Source: Actinomycetes bacterium
Lineage (GTDB): Bacteria > Actinomycetota > Acidimicrobiia > Acidimicrobiales > RAAP-2
Direction of reading: 5' to 3'
Length of the DNA stretch: 35,856 nucleotides
Assembly: GCA_021844425.1 (NCBI GenBank)
Contig: JAKBTL010000118.1
Span: 8,563-44,418, forward strand
This document shows, one piece after another, positions 1 through 8,500 of this stretch. The notes under the pieces were generated by a model. The model did not search any database and was not told the DNA's origin. It worked only from the letters and a program-made list of their open reading frames with translations. The first letter of the stretch is position 1; each line of letters opens with the position of its first letter. The position numbers and the translations under genes are program-made.

Positions 1-129
1 CAGGACCAGAGCGACCGGGGCGGCCGGAGCGTCCAGAACGGCCGGACAGGGCTGGAAAGAGCCGGAGAGGACGGTTGACCAGGTGAGAAGAGCGGGCGGT
101 AGCAGCGACAGCGAGGACGAAACCGAGCG

Positions 130-1833
130 ATGACGAACCCCAGCGAGGCCGCTGAGCGGCCCGGCATGAAGCCACGGAGCTACGAAGTCACGGAGGGGCC
201 GACCCGTGCGCCCGCCAGGGCGATGCTGCGTGCGGTCGGCATGACCGATGACGACTGGGACAAGCCGCAGGTCGGCGTCGCGTCGAGCTGGAACGAGGTC
301 ACGCCCTGCAACCTGCCACTTGCCCGGCTCGCGGGCCGGGCCAAGGACGGGGTGCGCGCTGCCGGCGGCTTCCCCTTCGAGTTCGTGACCATCGCGGTCT
401 CTGACGGGATCTCGATGGGCCATGAAGGGATGCGCGCGTCCCTCGTCAGCCGGGAGGTCATCTGCGACTCGATCGAGACGATGATGCACGCCGAGCGGTT
501 CGATGCGCTGGTGACCTTCGCCGGCTGCGACAAATCGCTCCCTGGCATGCTCATGGCCGCGGCGCGGGTGAACCTCCCCAGCGTCTTCCTCTACGGCGGA
601 ACCATCCTGCCTGGCCACCTCGACGACCGTGCCTTGGACGTGGTGAGCGTGTTCGAGGCGGTCGGCGCCCACGCGGTCGACGCGCTGAGCGACGAGGAGC
701 TTGCGCAGATCGAGCGCCACGCGTGCCCGAGCGAGGGGTCGTGCGCGGGCATGTTCACCGCGAACACCATGGCCTCGGCCGCCGAGGCCCTCGGGATGTC
801 GCTGCCGGGCAGTGCGTCGGCTCCGGCCGTGGACCAGCGCCGTGACGAGCTCGCGTACGAGTCGGGCCGTGCGGTCATCGAGCTGCTGGCACGCGGGATC
901 CGGCCCCGCCATGTCATGACGAAAGAGGCCTTCGAGAACGCCATCGCCGTGGTCATGGCGCTCGGAGGTTCCACGAACGCAGTGCTCCACCTCATGGCGA
1001 TCGCCCACGAGGCGCACGTCGACCTGGCGCTCGAGGATTTCAACCGTGTAGCGGCTCGGGTGCCCCACCTCGCGGACACGAAGCCGCATGGCAGGTTCCA
1101 CATGGTCGACATCGACCGGGTCGGCGGCGTGCCTGCGGTGATGCGGGAGCTGCTCGAGGCTGGCCTCCTCCACGGAGACTGCCTCACCGTGACGGGCAAG
1201 ACCGTCGCGGAGAACCTCGCCGCCCTCTCCCCACCCGAGTTGGACGGCACCGTGGTGCACCCGCTCACCGACCCGATCCACCCCCAGGGCGGCATCGCCG
1301 TCCTTCGGGGCTCGCTCGCCCCTAACGGCGCGGTGGTCAAGGTCGCGGGGATCGACCAGACGATCTTCGAGGGACGGGCGCGGGTGTTCGACGGCGAGCA
1401 GGCTGCGCTCGACGCGATCCTGGCGGGATCGATCCAGCCGGGAACGGTCGTCGTCATCCGCTACGAAGGCCCCAAGGGCGGACCGGGGATGCGAGAGATG
1501 CTCGCGGTCACCGGAGCGATGAAGGGTGCGGGTCGCGGGAGCGACTGCGCGCTCGTGACCGACGGGCGCTTCTCGGGGGGCACGCACGGGCTCTGCATCG
1601 GTCACGTTGCACCCGAGGCTGTGGATGGCGGCCCGATCGCGCTGGTCGAGGACGGCGATGCGGTGCACATCGACGTCGACGAGCACCGCGTCGACCTCCT
1701 CGTGCCTCCAGAAGAGTTGTCGCGTCGCCGCGCCGCGCTCAAGCCCTTCCCGCCTCGTTACACCTCAGGTGTGCTCGCCAAGTACGCACGACTGGTGACC
1801 GGCGCGGACCACGGAGCGGTGACCGAGCCGTAG
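130..1833 (+). CDS. ilvD: Dihydroxy-acid dehydratase
   Basis: This enzyme dehydrates 2,3-dihydroxy-isovalerate and 2,3-dihydroxy-3-methylvalerate to the 2-keto acids, the third common step of valine and isoleucine synthesis, in the cytoplasm. The 567-residue length is normal for the IlvD/Edd family. The three Cys expected to hold the Fe-S cluster are visible: C60 (TPCN), C133 (GCDKSLPGM) and C205 ([11 protein letters not shown]). The spacing matches the [2Fe-2S] actinobacterial type. The C-terminal GRFSGGTHG motif is intact. The ATG at 130 has a weak purine-rich site (GAGGA near 112). A second in-frame ATG at 166 is possible but would trim the family N-terminus. A TTGACC at 75-80 could be a -35 element, but no convincing -10 follows. 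It stands apart from ilvBNC, separated by a catabolic block. Confidence 0.97.
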   Translation: MTNPSEAAERPGMKPRSYEVTEGPTRAPARAMLRAVGMTDDDWDKPQVGVASSWNEVTPCNLPLARLAGRAKDGVRAAGGFPFEFVTIAVSDGISMGHEGMRASLVSREVICDSIETMMHAERFDALVTFAGCDKSLPGMLMAAARVNLPSVFLYGGTILPGHLDDRALDVVSVFEAVGAHAVDALSDEELAQIERHACPSEGSCAGMFTANTMASAAEALGMSLPGSASAPAVDQRRDELAYESGRAVIELLARGIRPRHVMTKEAFENAIAVVMALGGSTNAVLHLMAIAHEAHVDLALEDFNRVAARVPHLADTKPHGRFHMVDIDRVGGVPAVMRELLEAGLLHGDCLTVTGKTVAENLAALSPPELDGTVVHPLTDPIHPQGGIAVLRGSLAPNGAVVKVAGIDQTIFEGRARVFDGEQAALDAILAGSIQPGTVVVIRYEGPKGGPGMREMLAVTGAMKGAGRGSDCALVTDGRFSGGTHGLCIGHVAPEAVDGGPIALVEDGDAVHIDVDEHRVDLLVPPEELSRRRAALKPFPPRYTSGVLAKYARLVTGADHGAVTEP

Positions 1834-1870
1834 CCGGCGAGCCGGAGCTGGCGAGGATAGGCGCCTCGAG

Positions 1871-2716
1871 ATGACGTCACCCCTGGGCTCGACGGGGTCC
1901 GAGGGCTCGACGGGGTCCGAGGGCTCGAAGGGCCCGAAGGGCGCCCCGGGCCGAAGGAGCGAGGGTGCGCCGGCGGCTCGTCCGGGCGCTGTTCGCGGTG
2001 TTCCTGGCCTGCGCGTCGTCGCCGAAGCGGTCTTGCGCCCCGTGCGCGGCGGGAACGCCTACGAAGAGACCGTCGAGCGCCTGCTCGCGGCCGTCAAGCT
2101 GGGGCTCGTCGGCGACGGCGAGCGCCTTCCGAGTGAACGGGAGCTCGCGGCGAGGCTCGCGGTCAGTCGAATGACCGTGCGCGAGGCGATCCGCTCGTTG
2201 CGCGACGCCGGCTACTTCGAGTCGCGCCATGGGCGGCTGGGAGGGACGTTCGTCACCGATCGTCCGAGCCACACGCCGGTGAGCAGGGCTCGGGAGGTCA
2301 GCCAGGCGGAGCTCACGGACGTGCTGGCCTTTCGCGCCGCCATCGAGCTGGGCGCGGTTGGCGTCGCAGCGAGCCGCAAGGTCGCCAAGGCCGAGCGGGC
2401 GCACCTGGTGAGCTGTCTGGACGCGTCCTCGAGCGCGACGCTCCCCACGTACCGGAGGAAGGACTCCCGCCTTCATCTGGCGCTGGTGGAGCTCACCGGA
2501 TCCCCGTCCCTCGTCGCTGCGGCGGCCGACGCCCGAATGCGCGTCAACGATCTTCTCGACGCGATCCCGATCCTCGAGGCGAACATCGCCCACGCGAACG
2601 AGCAGCATCGCCGCATCGTCGGTGCGGTCTTGCGCGGCGCCCCCGAGGCGGCGCGGCGTGCGATGGCCGAGCATCTCGAGGGCACCGCGGCCCTCCTGCG
2701 AGGGTTCCTCGGCTGA
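1871..2716 (+). CDS. GntR-family transcriptional regulator, FCD subfamily
   Basis: A 281-residue DNA-binding regulator. The winged helix-turn-helix spans about residues 64-133 (LPSERELAARLAVSR followed by TVREAIRSLRDAG). An all-helical FCD effector domain follows at about 140-275. FCD metal/ligand positions look present: D..FR near the domain start, a His in RLHLALVELTGSP, and two His in the last helices (EQHRRIVGA, AEHLEG). The first 60 residues are not conserved in type and include an 18-bp tandem repeat at 1885-1938 (GSTGSE twice, then GSKGPK), so a later start cannot be excluded. It precedes the permease/ligase/dehydrogenase genes on the same strand and is most likely their local regulator, binding an amine or acid from that pathway (inference). 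It begins 37 bp after ilvD. Confidence 0.9.
   Translation: MTSPLGSTGSEGSTGSEGSKGPKGAPGRRSEGAPAARPGAVRGVPGLRVVAEAVLRPVRGGNAYEETVERLLAAVKLGLVGDGERLPSERELAARLAVSRMTVREAIRSLRDAGYFESRHGRLGGTFVTDRPSHTPVSRAREVSQAELTDVLAFRAAIELGAVGVAASRKVAKAERAHLVSCLDASSSATLPTYRRKDSRLHLALVELTGSPSLVAAAADARMRVNDLLDAIPILEANIAHANEQHRRIVGAVLRGAPEAARRAMAEHLEGTAALLRGFLG
1885..1938 (+). repeat. 18-bp tandem repeat in the GntR N-terminus
   Basis: Two perfect 18-bp copies (1885-1902, 1903-1920) are followed by one degenerate copy (1921-1938). They encode GSTGSE, GSTGSE and GSKGPK. The period is a multiple of three, so copy number can change without a frameshift. Confidence 0.9.
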
Positions 2717-2760
2717 AGGCCGCCGCGCCCGGCGAGCGCCGGGGTCCTGCGGACCGCCTC

Positions 2761-2841
2761 TCCTTGCCCTCCTTGCCCTCCTCGCCCTCCTTGCCCTCCT
2801 CGCCCTCCTTGCCCTCCTCGCCCTCCTCGCCCTCCTTGCCC
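2761..2841 (+). repeat. 9-bp tandem array (TCCTYGCCC x9)
   Basis: Nine consecutive 9-bp units, each TCCTTGCCC or TCCTCGCCC, occupy most of the space between the GntR stop and the permease promoter. The array ends about 30 bp upstream of the -35 box at 2873. It creates artefactual long reading frames on both strands. The 2717-3024 gap holds this array, the promoter and a roughly 117-nt untranslated leader, with no gene. Confidence 0.95.
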
Positions 2842-2872
2842 TCCTCATCTCTCGGTACGCTCCCTGCGTCTC

Positions 2873-2901
2873 TTGACACCCGGACGTCGTGCTCACATAA
2901 T
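2873..2901 (+). promoter_or_regulatory. Near-consensus sigma-A promoter for the permease operon
   Basis: TTGACA at 2873-2878, a 17-bp spacer, then CATAAT at 2896-2901 match the vegetative consensus in 11 of 12 positions. Transcription should begin near 2908 and give a 5' leader of about 117 nt before the permease ATG at 3025. This is the strongest promoter-like sequence I see in the window. Confidence 0.75.
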
Positions 2902-2987
2902 GCGCAGAACGGGCTTGTGTTGGCCCTTTTCCCGCTCGGCGGAGCTCGGGGGACGGCGCCAGTCTGGATGCGGCAGTTGTCGGGGAC

Positions 2988-2999
2988 GTGGTGTGCCAC
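2988..2999 (+). promoter_or_regulatory. Possible GntR operator (GTGG-N4-CCAC)
   Basis: A short inverted repeat GTGGTGTGCCAC lies in the untranslated leader of the permease operon. It resembles the TGG-N4-CCA style of some FCD regulators. It is short and could be chance in GC-rich DNA. Confidence 0.25.
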
Positions 3000-3024
3000 C
3001 GTCCGGCGGCGAGGAGGGGGGTCC

Positions 3025-4659
3025 ATGGCCATCAGTCGCTTGTACCGGAGGTCCGACAGAGCCGCCGCCGACGCGTCAGACGCGTCCGACGCGTCCGACG
3101 TGGCGGACCTGCACAGGCTCGGTTACGCCCAGGAGCTTGTGCGCCGGATGGGGGGCTTCTCGAATTTCGCGATCTCCTTCACCATCATCTCGATCCTCTC
3201 GGGGTGCCTCACCCTGTACAGCTACGGGATGGCGACCGGCGGCCCGGCCGCCATGAACATCGGCTGGCCGATCGTCGGCGTCTTCGTGGTGATCGTCGGG
3301 TTGGCGATGGCCGAGGTGGCCTCGAGCTTCCCCACCGCCGGCGGGCTCTACTACTGGACGGCGAAGCTGGCACCGGGGAAGAGCGGCCCTGCGTGGAGCT
3401 GGATGACCGGTTGGTTCAACATGCTGGGCCAGTTCGGGATCACCGCGGGAATCGACTTCGGGCTCGCCTTCTTCGCCGACGCGCTGCTCCACCTCCTCTT
3501 CGGCTATCCGGCGACGCGTGGCTATATCGTCATCGTCTACGCCTGCGTGCTCTTCCTCCACGGCGTGATGAACACCTTCGGCATCAGGGTCGTCGCCTTC
3601 TTGAACGACGTCTCGGTGTGGTGGCACATCTTGGGCGTGCTCTTGATCTTCGGAGCGCTCTACTTCATCCCGACGCGGCACGCGTCGTGGGGGTACACGT
3701 TCACGCACTTCGTCAACAACACGGGGGCCACCTTCAGCGGCGCGCCGGTGTACGTGTTCTTTATCGGGTTGCTCCTGGCGCAGTACACGTTCACCGGGTA
3801 TGACGCCTCCGCTCACGTGAGCGAGGAGACTCGCTACGCGAGGACGGCATCTGCCTGGGGGATCGTGATGTCGATCGTCATCTCGTTCATCGCGGGCTGG
3901 ATCCTGCTCATCGGGGTGACCCACGCGATCGTGCCGTCGCAGTACGCGACGGATGCCGCTGCGCCGATCTCCGGCGTCGCCCCTGTGGACATCTTCATCC
4001 GGGCGACCAGCCGTCACCTGGGTGAGTTCCTGCTGTTCATCGTCGTGGGCGCCCAGTTCTACTGCGGGATGTCCTCGGTCACGGCCAACTCGCGGATGAT
4101 CTATGCCTTCTCGAGGGACGGGGCGGTGCCCGGGTCGCGGTTCTGGCACAAGATCAACCCGAAGAGCCGGACCCCCACGAACTCGGTCTGGCTGGCGGTG
4201 GTCGCCGCCTTCATCCTCGGCGTGCCGTACCTGTGGAGCCCGACTGCGTACGCTGCGGTCACCTCGATCGCCACGATCGGCCTCTACATCGCCTACGGGA
4301 TCCCGGTGCTCATGCGCCGCCTCAAGGGATCAGCCTTCGAACGCGGCCCGTGGCACCTCGGTCGGGCGAGCGCGGCGATCGGGTGGATCGCGATCGTCTG
4401 GGTGTGCCTGATCACGATCTTGTTTATGCTCCCAGAGGCCTTCCCCGTCACCGCGACGACCTTCAACTACGCGCCGGTCGCGGTCGGCGTCGTGCTCGTC
4501 GGCGCAGGGGGGTGGTACGTGGTCTCCGCCAGGAAGTGGTTCAAAGGACCACGCGTCCAGGGCAGCGAGGAGGAGCTCCGGCGCATCGAGCTCGAGCTCG
4601 GCGGCCCCGCCCCGGCCGACGGGATCGCTGACGAGACGCCTACGGGAGGTCGGGTGTGA
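3025..4659 (+). CDS. APC-family amino acid/amine permease
   Basis: A 544-residue integral membrane transporter of the amino acid-polyamine-organocation superfamily, with about 12 hydrophobic helices. Family marks include GGFSNFAISFTIISILSG in the first helix, AEVASSFPTAGGLYYW in the second, and FTGYDASAHVSEET after the central helices, as in GABA/choline-type permeases. The ATG at 3025 is chosen because GAGGAGGGGGG lies just upstream. The frame open upstream to 2764 is only translated repeat DNA. The N-terminus contains a 9-bp repeat giving DASDASDASD. The stop overlaps the next start by four bases (GTGA), so translation is probably coupled. It most likely imports the substrate of the ligase and dehydrogenases downstream. 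The exact substrate cannot be read from sequence. Confidence 0.92.
   Translation: MAISRLYRRSDRAAADASDASDASDVADLHRLGYAQELVRRMGGFSNFAISFTIISILSGCLTLYSYGMATGGPAAMNIGWPIVGVFVVIVGLAMAEVASSFPTAGGLYYWTAKLAPGKSGPAWSWMTGWFNMLGQFGITAGIDFGLAFFADALLHLLFGYPATRGYIVIVYACVLFLHGVMNTFGIRVVAFLNDVSVWWHILGVLLIFGALYFIPTRHASWGYTFTHFVNNTGATFSGAPVYVFFIGLLLAQYTFTGYDASAHVSEETRYARTASAWGIVMSIVISFIAGWILLIGVTHAIVPSQYATDAAAPISGVAPVDIFIRATSRHLGEFLLFIVVGAQFYCGMSSVTANSRMIYAFSRDGAVPGSRFWHKINPKSRTPTNSVWLAVVAAFILGVPYLWSPTAYAAVTSIATIGLYIAYGIPVLMRRLKGSAFERGPWHLGRASAAIGWIAIVWVCLITILFMLPEAFPVTATTFNYAPVAVGVVLVGAGGWYVVSARKWFKGPRVQGSEEELRRIELELGGPAPADGIADETPTGGRV
3070..3096 (+). repeat. 9-bp tandem repeat encoding DAS triplets
   Basis: GACGCGTCM occurs three times in a row (3070-3096), with a decayed fourth copy after it. 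It lies in the permease N-terminal cytoplasmic tail. Confidence 0.85.
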
Positions 4660-6020
4660 TCGACGCTGGGGACGAGCGAGCCCTCGAGCAGCTGGAAGCC
4701 GAGGTCGATGCCGGCGGGGTCGACACCGTGCTCGTGGTGATGACCGACATGCAGGGCAGGCTCCAGGGCAAGCGCGTCGATGCGCGGTTCTTCCTCGAGG
4801 AGGTGGGACGCCACGCCACCGAGGGATGCAGCTACCTGCTCGCCGTCGACGTCGACATGCGCACGGTGGACGGCTACGCGATCTCCTCGTGGGACACCGG
4901 CTACGGGGACTTCGTGCTGCGGCCCGACCTCTCCACGCTGCGCCCGGTGCCCTGGCACGAGCGGACGGTGCTGTGCCATGCAGACGTGGAGTGGGAAGAC
5001 GGTTCAGCCGTCGAGGAGTCGCCGCGCCAGATGCTCCGGCGCCAGGCGTCCCGGCTCGCGGAGCTCGGCTGGACGGCGCTCGCCGGCACCGAGCTCGAGT
5101 TCATCGTCTTCGAGGACACCTACGAAGACGCGTGGCGCCGGGGCTACCGGGACATGACGCCCGCGAACAGCTACAACGTCGACTACTCGATCCTGGGCAC
5201 CTCGAGGGTCGAGCCGCTGCTCGGCCGTATCCGCCGCGAGATGCGCGCCGCTGGGATGTCGGTCGAGTCGGTGAAGGGCGAATGCAACCTCGGCCAGCAC
5301 GAGATGGCCTTTCGCTACGCCGACATCCTGTCCAAGGCCGACGAGCACGTCGTCTTCAAGACCGGCGCGAAGGAGATCGCCGCCCAGGAGCACAAGTCGC
5401 TGACCTTCATGGCGAAGTTCAACGAGCGAGAGGGCAACAGCTGCCACATCCACGTGTCCCTCCGGGATGCCGGCGGCGCGCCGGTCTTCGCGGGTGACAG
5501 CACACGCGGCACCTCGGAGGTGCTGGGCTGGTGGCTCGCCGGGATGCTCGCCACGCTGCCGGATCTCACGCTCCTCCTCGCTCCGAACGTGAACAGCTAC
5601 AAGCGCTTCGCCGACGGCTCGTTCGCGCCCACGGCCGTCGCGTGGGGGCGGGACAACCGAACGTGCGCCTTCCGGCTCGTCGGCCACGGTCCTTCGCTGA
5701 GGGTCGAGTGCCGGGTGCCCGGAGGGGACGTGAACCCCTACCTCGCGCTGGCGGCGCTGGTGGCCGGCGGCCTCCACGGAGTCGAGCACCGCCTGCCGCT
5801 CGTGCCCGAGCTCCGCGGCAACGCGTACGCGAGTGACCGGGAGCGCATCCCCCGAACCCTCCGGGACGCGATGGAGCGGTTCGGGTCGAGCGCCGTCGCC
5901 CGCAAGGCCTTCGGTGACGGCGTCGTCGACCACTACGTCAACATGGCTCGGGTCGAGCTCGCGGCCTTCGACGCAACTGTGACGGACTGGGAGCGCTACA
6001 GGAGCTTCGAGCGGCTGTGA
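4656..6020 (+). CDS. Glutamine synthetase-like gamma-glutamyl-amine ligase
   Basis: A 454-residue type I glutamine-synthetase fold. Visible motifs are ELEFIVFED (about residue 146), GECNLGQHEM (208), NSCHIHVS (261-268, with the ATP/glutamate-site His pair), NSYKRF and RVECRVPGGDVNPYLA near the end. The NLYDLP loop carrying the adenylylated Tyr of housekeeping GlnA is replaced by GNAYASDRER, as in PuuA/GlnA3/GlnA4-type enzymes. It therefore more likely joins glutamate to an organic amine (polyamine, ethanolamine or similar) than to ammonia. The context of permease, aldehyde dehydrogenase and SDR supports an amine-catabolic role. The GTG at 4656 overlaps the permease stop, with GGGAGG at 4644-4649 as ribosome binding site. 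The gene in turn overlaps the aldehyde dehydrogenase start. Amine specificity is unknown. Confidence 0.88.
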   Translation: MIDAGDERALEQLEAEVDAGGVDTVLVVMTDMQGRLQGKRVDARFFLEEVGRHATEGCSYLLAVDVDMRTVDGYAISSWDTGYGDFVLRPDLSTLRPVPWHERTVLCHADVEWEDGSAVEESPRQMLRRQASRLAELGWTALAGTELEFIVFEDTYEDAWRRGYRDMTPANSYNVDYSILGTSRVEPLLGRIRREMRAAGMSVESVKGECNLGQHEMAFRYADILSKADEHVVFKTGAKEIAAQEHKSLTFMAKFNEREGNSCHIHVSLRDAGGAPVFAGDSTRGTSEVLGWWLAGMLATLPDLTLLLAPNVNSYKRFADGSFAPTAVAWGRDNRTCAFRLVGHGPSLRVECRVPGGDVNPYLALAALVAGGLHGVEHRLPLVPELRGNAYASDRERIPRTLRDAMERFGSSAVARKAFGDGVVDHYVNMARVELAAFDATVTDWERYRSFERL

Positions 6021-7438
6021 CCCGCGCCGTCGAGAAACCGGCTGAGCGTCGGCCTGAGCGGCCGGCTGAGCGACCGGTTGAGCACCAGGTGGTGAGCCCG
6101 GTCGACGAGACCGTCATCGCATCGGTGCCGGCCGCCTCCGAGGAGGAGGTCGACGAGGCCATCGAGCGTGCGTCGAAGGCGGCGGCTTCCTGGGCAGCGG
6201 TTGCTCCCGGGGATCGTGCACGGCTCCTCCGGCGTGCAGCGGACGCCGTCGACGGGGCGCTTGAAGAGCTTGCCGTGCTCGAGGTGCGCAACGCCGGGCA
6301 CACGATCGCCAACGCACGCTGGGAGGCGGGCAACGTGCGCGACGTCCTCGCGTACTACGCGGGGGCGCCGGAGCGGCACTTCGGCCGCCAGATCCCCGTC
6401 GCCGGCGGCGTGGACGTCACCTTCCGGGAGCCGCTCGGCGTGGTGGGGGTCATCGTCCCGTGGAACTTCCCCATGCCGATCGCGTCGTGGGGCTTCGCGC
6501 CAGCGCTCGCGGCGGGCAACTGCGTGGTCCTGAAGCCAGCAGAGCTCACGCCGCTCACCGCATTGCGCATCGCCGAGCTCTGCCGCGACGCGGGGATCCC
6601 CGAGGACGTCTTCCAGGTGGTGACCGGCCCCGGCAGCACGGTGGGGTGGCGGTTCGTCACCCACGAGAAGGTGCGCAAGGTCTGCTTCACGGGGTCGACC
6701 GAGGTCGGCAAGCGCGTCATGGCAGGCTGCGCCGAGCAGGTGAAGCGGGTCACCCTCGAGCTGGGTGGGAAGAGCGCCAACATCGTCTTCGCCGACGCGG
6801 ATCTCGAGCGGGCGGCGGCGACCGCTCCGACATCGGTCTTCGACAACGCCGGCCAGGACTGCTGCGCGAGGTCGCGTCTGCTCGTGGAGCGCTCGGTCTA
6901 CGACCGGTTCATGTCGCTGCTCGAGCCCGCCGTGCGAGCGTTCCGGGTGACGGACCCTGCGGCGGAGGACGCGCAGATGGGCCCGCTCATCAGCGCGGAG
7001 CAGCGCCGCAGCGTGGCGAGCTACGTCTCCGAGGACGCACCGGTCGCCTTCCGGGGCACGGCTCCCGAAGGCCCGGGGTATTGGTTTGCCCCGACGGTGC
7101 TCGCCCCGGTATCGCCGGGGGACCGTGCGGCGCGCGAGGAGATCTTCGGCCCCGTGCTCTCCGTCATCCCATTCCAAGACGAGGAAGAGGCGGTGCACAT
7201 CGCCAACGACACGGCGTACGGGCTGTCAGGGTCGATCTGGACCAACGACGTCTCGAGGGCGTTGCGAGTGGCGAGGGCCGTCGAGTCGGGCACGCTCTCG
7301 GTCAACTCTCACGCCTCGGTGCGCTACTGGACGCCGTTCGGCGGCGTCAAGCAGTCAGGGCTCGGGCGCGAGCTCGGCCCCGACGCGCTGGACGGGTTCA
7401 GCGAGGTGAAGAACGTGTTCATCGCGACGGGCGCGTGA
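6017..7438 (+). CDS. NAD(P)-dependent aldehyde dehydrogenase
   Basis: A 473-residue ALDH-superfamily enzyme. The catalytic pair is intact: E248 in LELGGKS and C282 in NAGQDCC, 34 residues apart as usual. VPWNFPMP, FTGSTEVG, EEIFGPVL and the closing GGVKQSGLGRE are also present. It probably oxidises the gamma-glutamyl-aminoaldehyde or aminoaldehyde made from the ligase product (inference from context). The GTG at 6017 overlaps the ligase stop by four bases. The first 24 residues are a 12-bp repeat product (PAER/RPER/PAER/PVEH) with no counterpart in typical family members. A GTG at 6089 would give a conventional N-terminus but has no clear ribosome binding site. Confidence 0.93.
   Translation: MTRAVEKPAERRPERPAERPVEHQVVSPVDETVIASVPAASEEEVDEAIERASKAAASWAAVAPGDRARLLRRAADAVDGALEELAVLEVRNAGHTIANARWEAGNVRDVLAYYAGAPERHFGRQIPVAGGVDVTFREPLGVVGVIVPWNFPMPIASWGFAPALAAGNCVVLKPAELTPLTALRIAELCRDAGIPEDVFQVVTGPGSTVGWRFVTHEKVRKVCFTGSTEVGKRVMAGCAEQVKRVTLELGGKSANIVFADADLERAAATAPTSVFDNAGQDCCARSRLLVERSVYDRFMSLLEPAVRAFRVTDPAAEDAQMGPLISAEQRRSVASYVSEDAPVAFRGTAPEGPGYWFAPTVLAPVSPGDRAAREEIFGPVLSVIPFQDEEEAVHIANDTAYGLSGSIWTNDVSRALRVARAVESGTLSVNSHASVRYWTPFGGVKQSGLGRELGPDALDGFSEVKNVFIATGA
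6038..6085 (+). repeat. 12-bp tandem repeat in the ALDH N-terminus
   Basis: Four degenerate copies of CCGGCTGAGCGN run back to back and encode PAER, RPER, PAER and PVEH. The period is divisible by three. Confidence 0.85.
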
Positions 7439-7462
7439 ACGAGGAGGCGAGGAGCAGCTGAG

Positions 7463-8245
7463 GTGAGCGGAACGCGGAGGCTCGAGGGGAAGGTCGCGGT
7501 CATCACCGGCGCGGCGAGCGGCATCGGCAGGGCGTCCGCGCGGCGCTTCGCCGCCGAGGGCGCCAAGGTGCTGGTCGCCGATCTCGACGAAGCAGGCGCC
7601 AAGGCGGTCGCCGACGACGTCGGCGGCATGTTCGTGGTGGCGGACGTCACCGTGCGCGAAGACGTGGAGCGGATGTACGACGTGGCGATCGCCGAGCTCG
7701 GGGGTCTCGACGTCTGCTTCAACAACGCTGGCATCGCCCCTCCCGAGGACGACTCCATCCTCACGACCGGGCTGGACGCGTGGCGCCGCGTCCAGGAGGT
7801 GAACCTGACCAGCGTCTTTCTGTGCTGCCAAGCCGGGATCGCTCGGATGCTCGAGCACGGGGGCGGCAGCGTCATCAACACGGCGTCGTTCGTCGCCTTC
7901 CTCGGCTCTGCCACGTCGCAGATCTCGTACACGGCCTCGAAGGGCGGGGTGCTCGCGCTCTCCCGCGAGCTCGGCGTCCAGTTCGCCCGACGGGGGGTCC
8001 GGGTGAACGCGCTGTGCCCTGGTCCGGTGAGCACCCCCTTGCTCCAAGAGCTCTTCGCCAAGGACCCCGACCGGGCGGCGCGCAGGCTCGTCCACGTCCC
8101 GATGGGCAGGTTCGGGGAGCCCGAGGAGGTCGCGGCCGCAGCCGCGTTCCTCGCCTCCGACGACGCGTCGTTCGTCACGGCCTCGGCGCTGCTGGTCGAC
8201 GGCGGCATCCACGCGGCGTACGTGACCCCGACCGACGGGGACTGA
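7463..8245 (+). CDS. Short-chain dehydrogenase/reductase
   Basis: A 260-residue classical SDR. The Rossmann nucleotide loop is TGAASGIG, the NNAG motif follows, and the catalytic set S142, Y156, K160 (YTASK) is complete. An Asp after beta-strand 2 (VADLDE) favours NAD(H) over NADP(H). It is the last gene of the permease-ligase-ALDH operon, with a 24-bp gap and GAGGCGAGGAG before its GTG. Its substrate is unknown. Similar genes accompany GlnA-like ligases in actinobacterial amine-degradation clusters. Downstream lies a 20-bp direct repeat rather than an obvious terminator. Confidence 0.9.
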   Translation: MSGTRRLEGKVAVITGAASGIGRASARRFAAEGAKVLVADLDEAGAKAVADDVGGMFVVADVTVREDVERMYDVAIAELGGLDVCFNNAGIAPPEDDSILTTGLDAWRRVQEVNLTSVFLCCQAGIARMLEHGGGSVINTASFVAFLGSATSQISYTASKGGVLALSRELGVQFARRGVRVNALCPGPVSTPLLQELFAKDPDRAARRLVHVPMGRFGEPEEVAAAAAFLASDDASFVTASALLVDGGIHAAYVTPTDGD

Positions 8246-8260
8246 CCGACCCGGTCCCAC

Positions 8261-8300
8261 CAGCTCCGCCGAAGCGCCACCAGCTCCGCCGAAGCGCCAC
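8261..8300 (+). repeat. 20-bp perfect tandem duplication
   Basis: Two identical adjacent 20-bp copies (8261-8280 and 8281-8300) lie just after the SDR stop. The 8246-8605 gap holds this repeat, the ilvB leader promoter, the leader peptide and the attenuator hairpins. Confidence 0.95.
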
Positions 8301-8382
8301 CCCGGCTCGCGTCCCTGGCGCGCCGGCGGTGACGTACAGGTGTGAACAGGTGCAGTGGCGGTGGCGCGCGCTGCTCAGGATG

Positions 8383-8391
8383 TGCGATGAT
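8383..8391 (+). promoter_or_regulatory. Extended -10 promoter for the ilvB leader
   Basis: TGCGATGAT (TGN followed by GATGAT) lies 9 nt before the leader ATG at 8401. No good -35 is visible. The predicted start near 8398 would leave almost no 5' untranslated region. Confidence 0.45.
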
Positions 8392-8400
8392 GGCACGGCC

Positions 8401-8469
8401 ATGACTGACAACAGCATCCGCTCGAACGCCGTCGGGTTCGCCGGCGTGACCCTCGTACTGATTCTCTAG
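8401..8469 (+). CDS. ilvB leader peptide (attenuation)
   Basis: A 22-residue ORF whose last seven residues are VTLVLIL, six of them branched-chain. In total eight of 22 residues are Ile, Leu or Val. It stands 136 bp upstream of ilvB and is followed by two hairpins. This is the arrangement of BCAA-responsive transcription attenuators known in Corynebacterium and Streptomyces ilvB leaders. When charged Ile/Leu/Val tRNAs are scarce, stalling in the terminal codons should prevent formation of the terminator at 8501. The ORF begins at or close to the predicted transcription start and has no clear Shine-Dalgarno sequence, so it is probably read from a leaderless mRNA. Confidence 0.8.
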   Translation: MTDNSIRSNAVGFAGVTLVLIL

Positions 8470-8497
8470 GCGCGCGGCCGGACAGCTGGCGCGTGCC
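8469..8497 (+). promoter_or_regulatory. Pause/anti-terminator hairpin after the ilvB leader
   Basis: The arm GGCGCGCG (8469-8476) pairs with CGCGTGCC (8490-8497), including one G-U pair, over a 13-nt loop. The hairpin begins on the last base of the leader stop codon. It fits a 1:2 pause structure. I could not identify a convincing competing anti-terminator by eye. Confidence 0.5.
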
Positions 8498-8500
8498 GAC

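Noticed and set aside
1877..2896. Long Arg-rich reading frame on the minus strand
   Set aside because: It is antisense to the GntR gene and runs through the 9-bp array. No family motif; a shadow of GC-rich codon structure.
2764..3024. Upstream in-frame extension of the permease (to 631 residues)
   Set aside because: It only translates the 9-bp array, promoter and leader. GAGGAGGGGGG directly before ATG 3025 and the family N-terminus fix the start.
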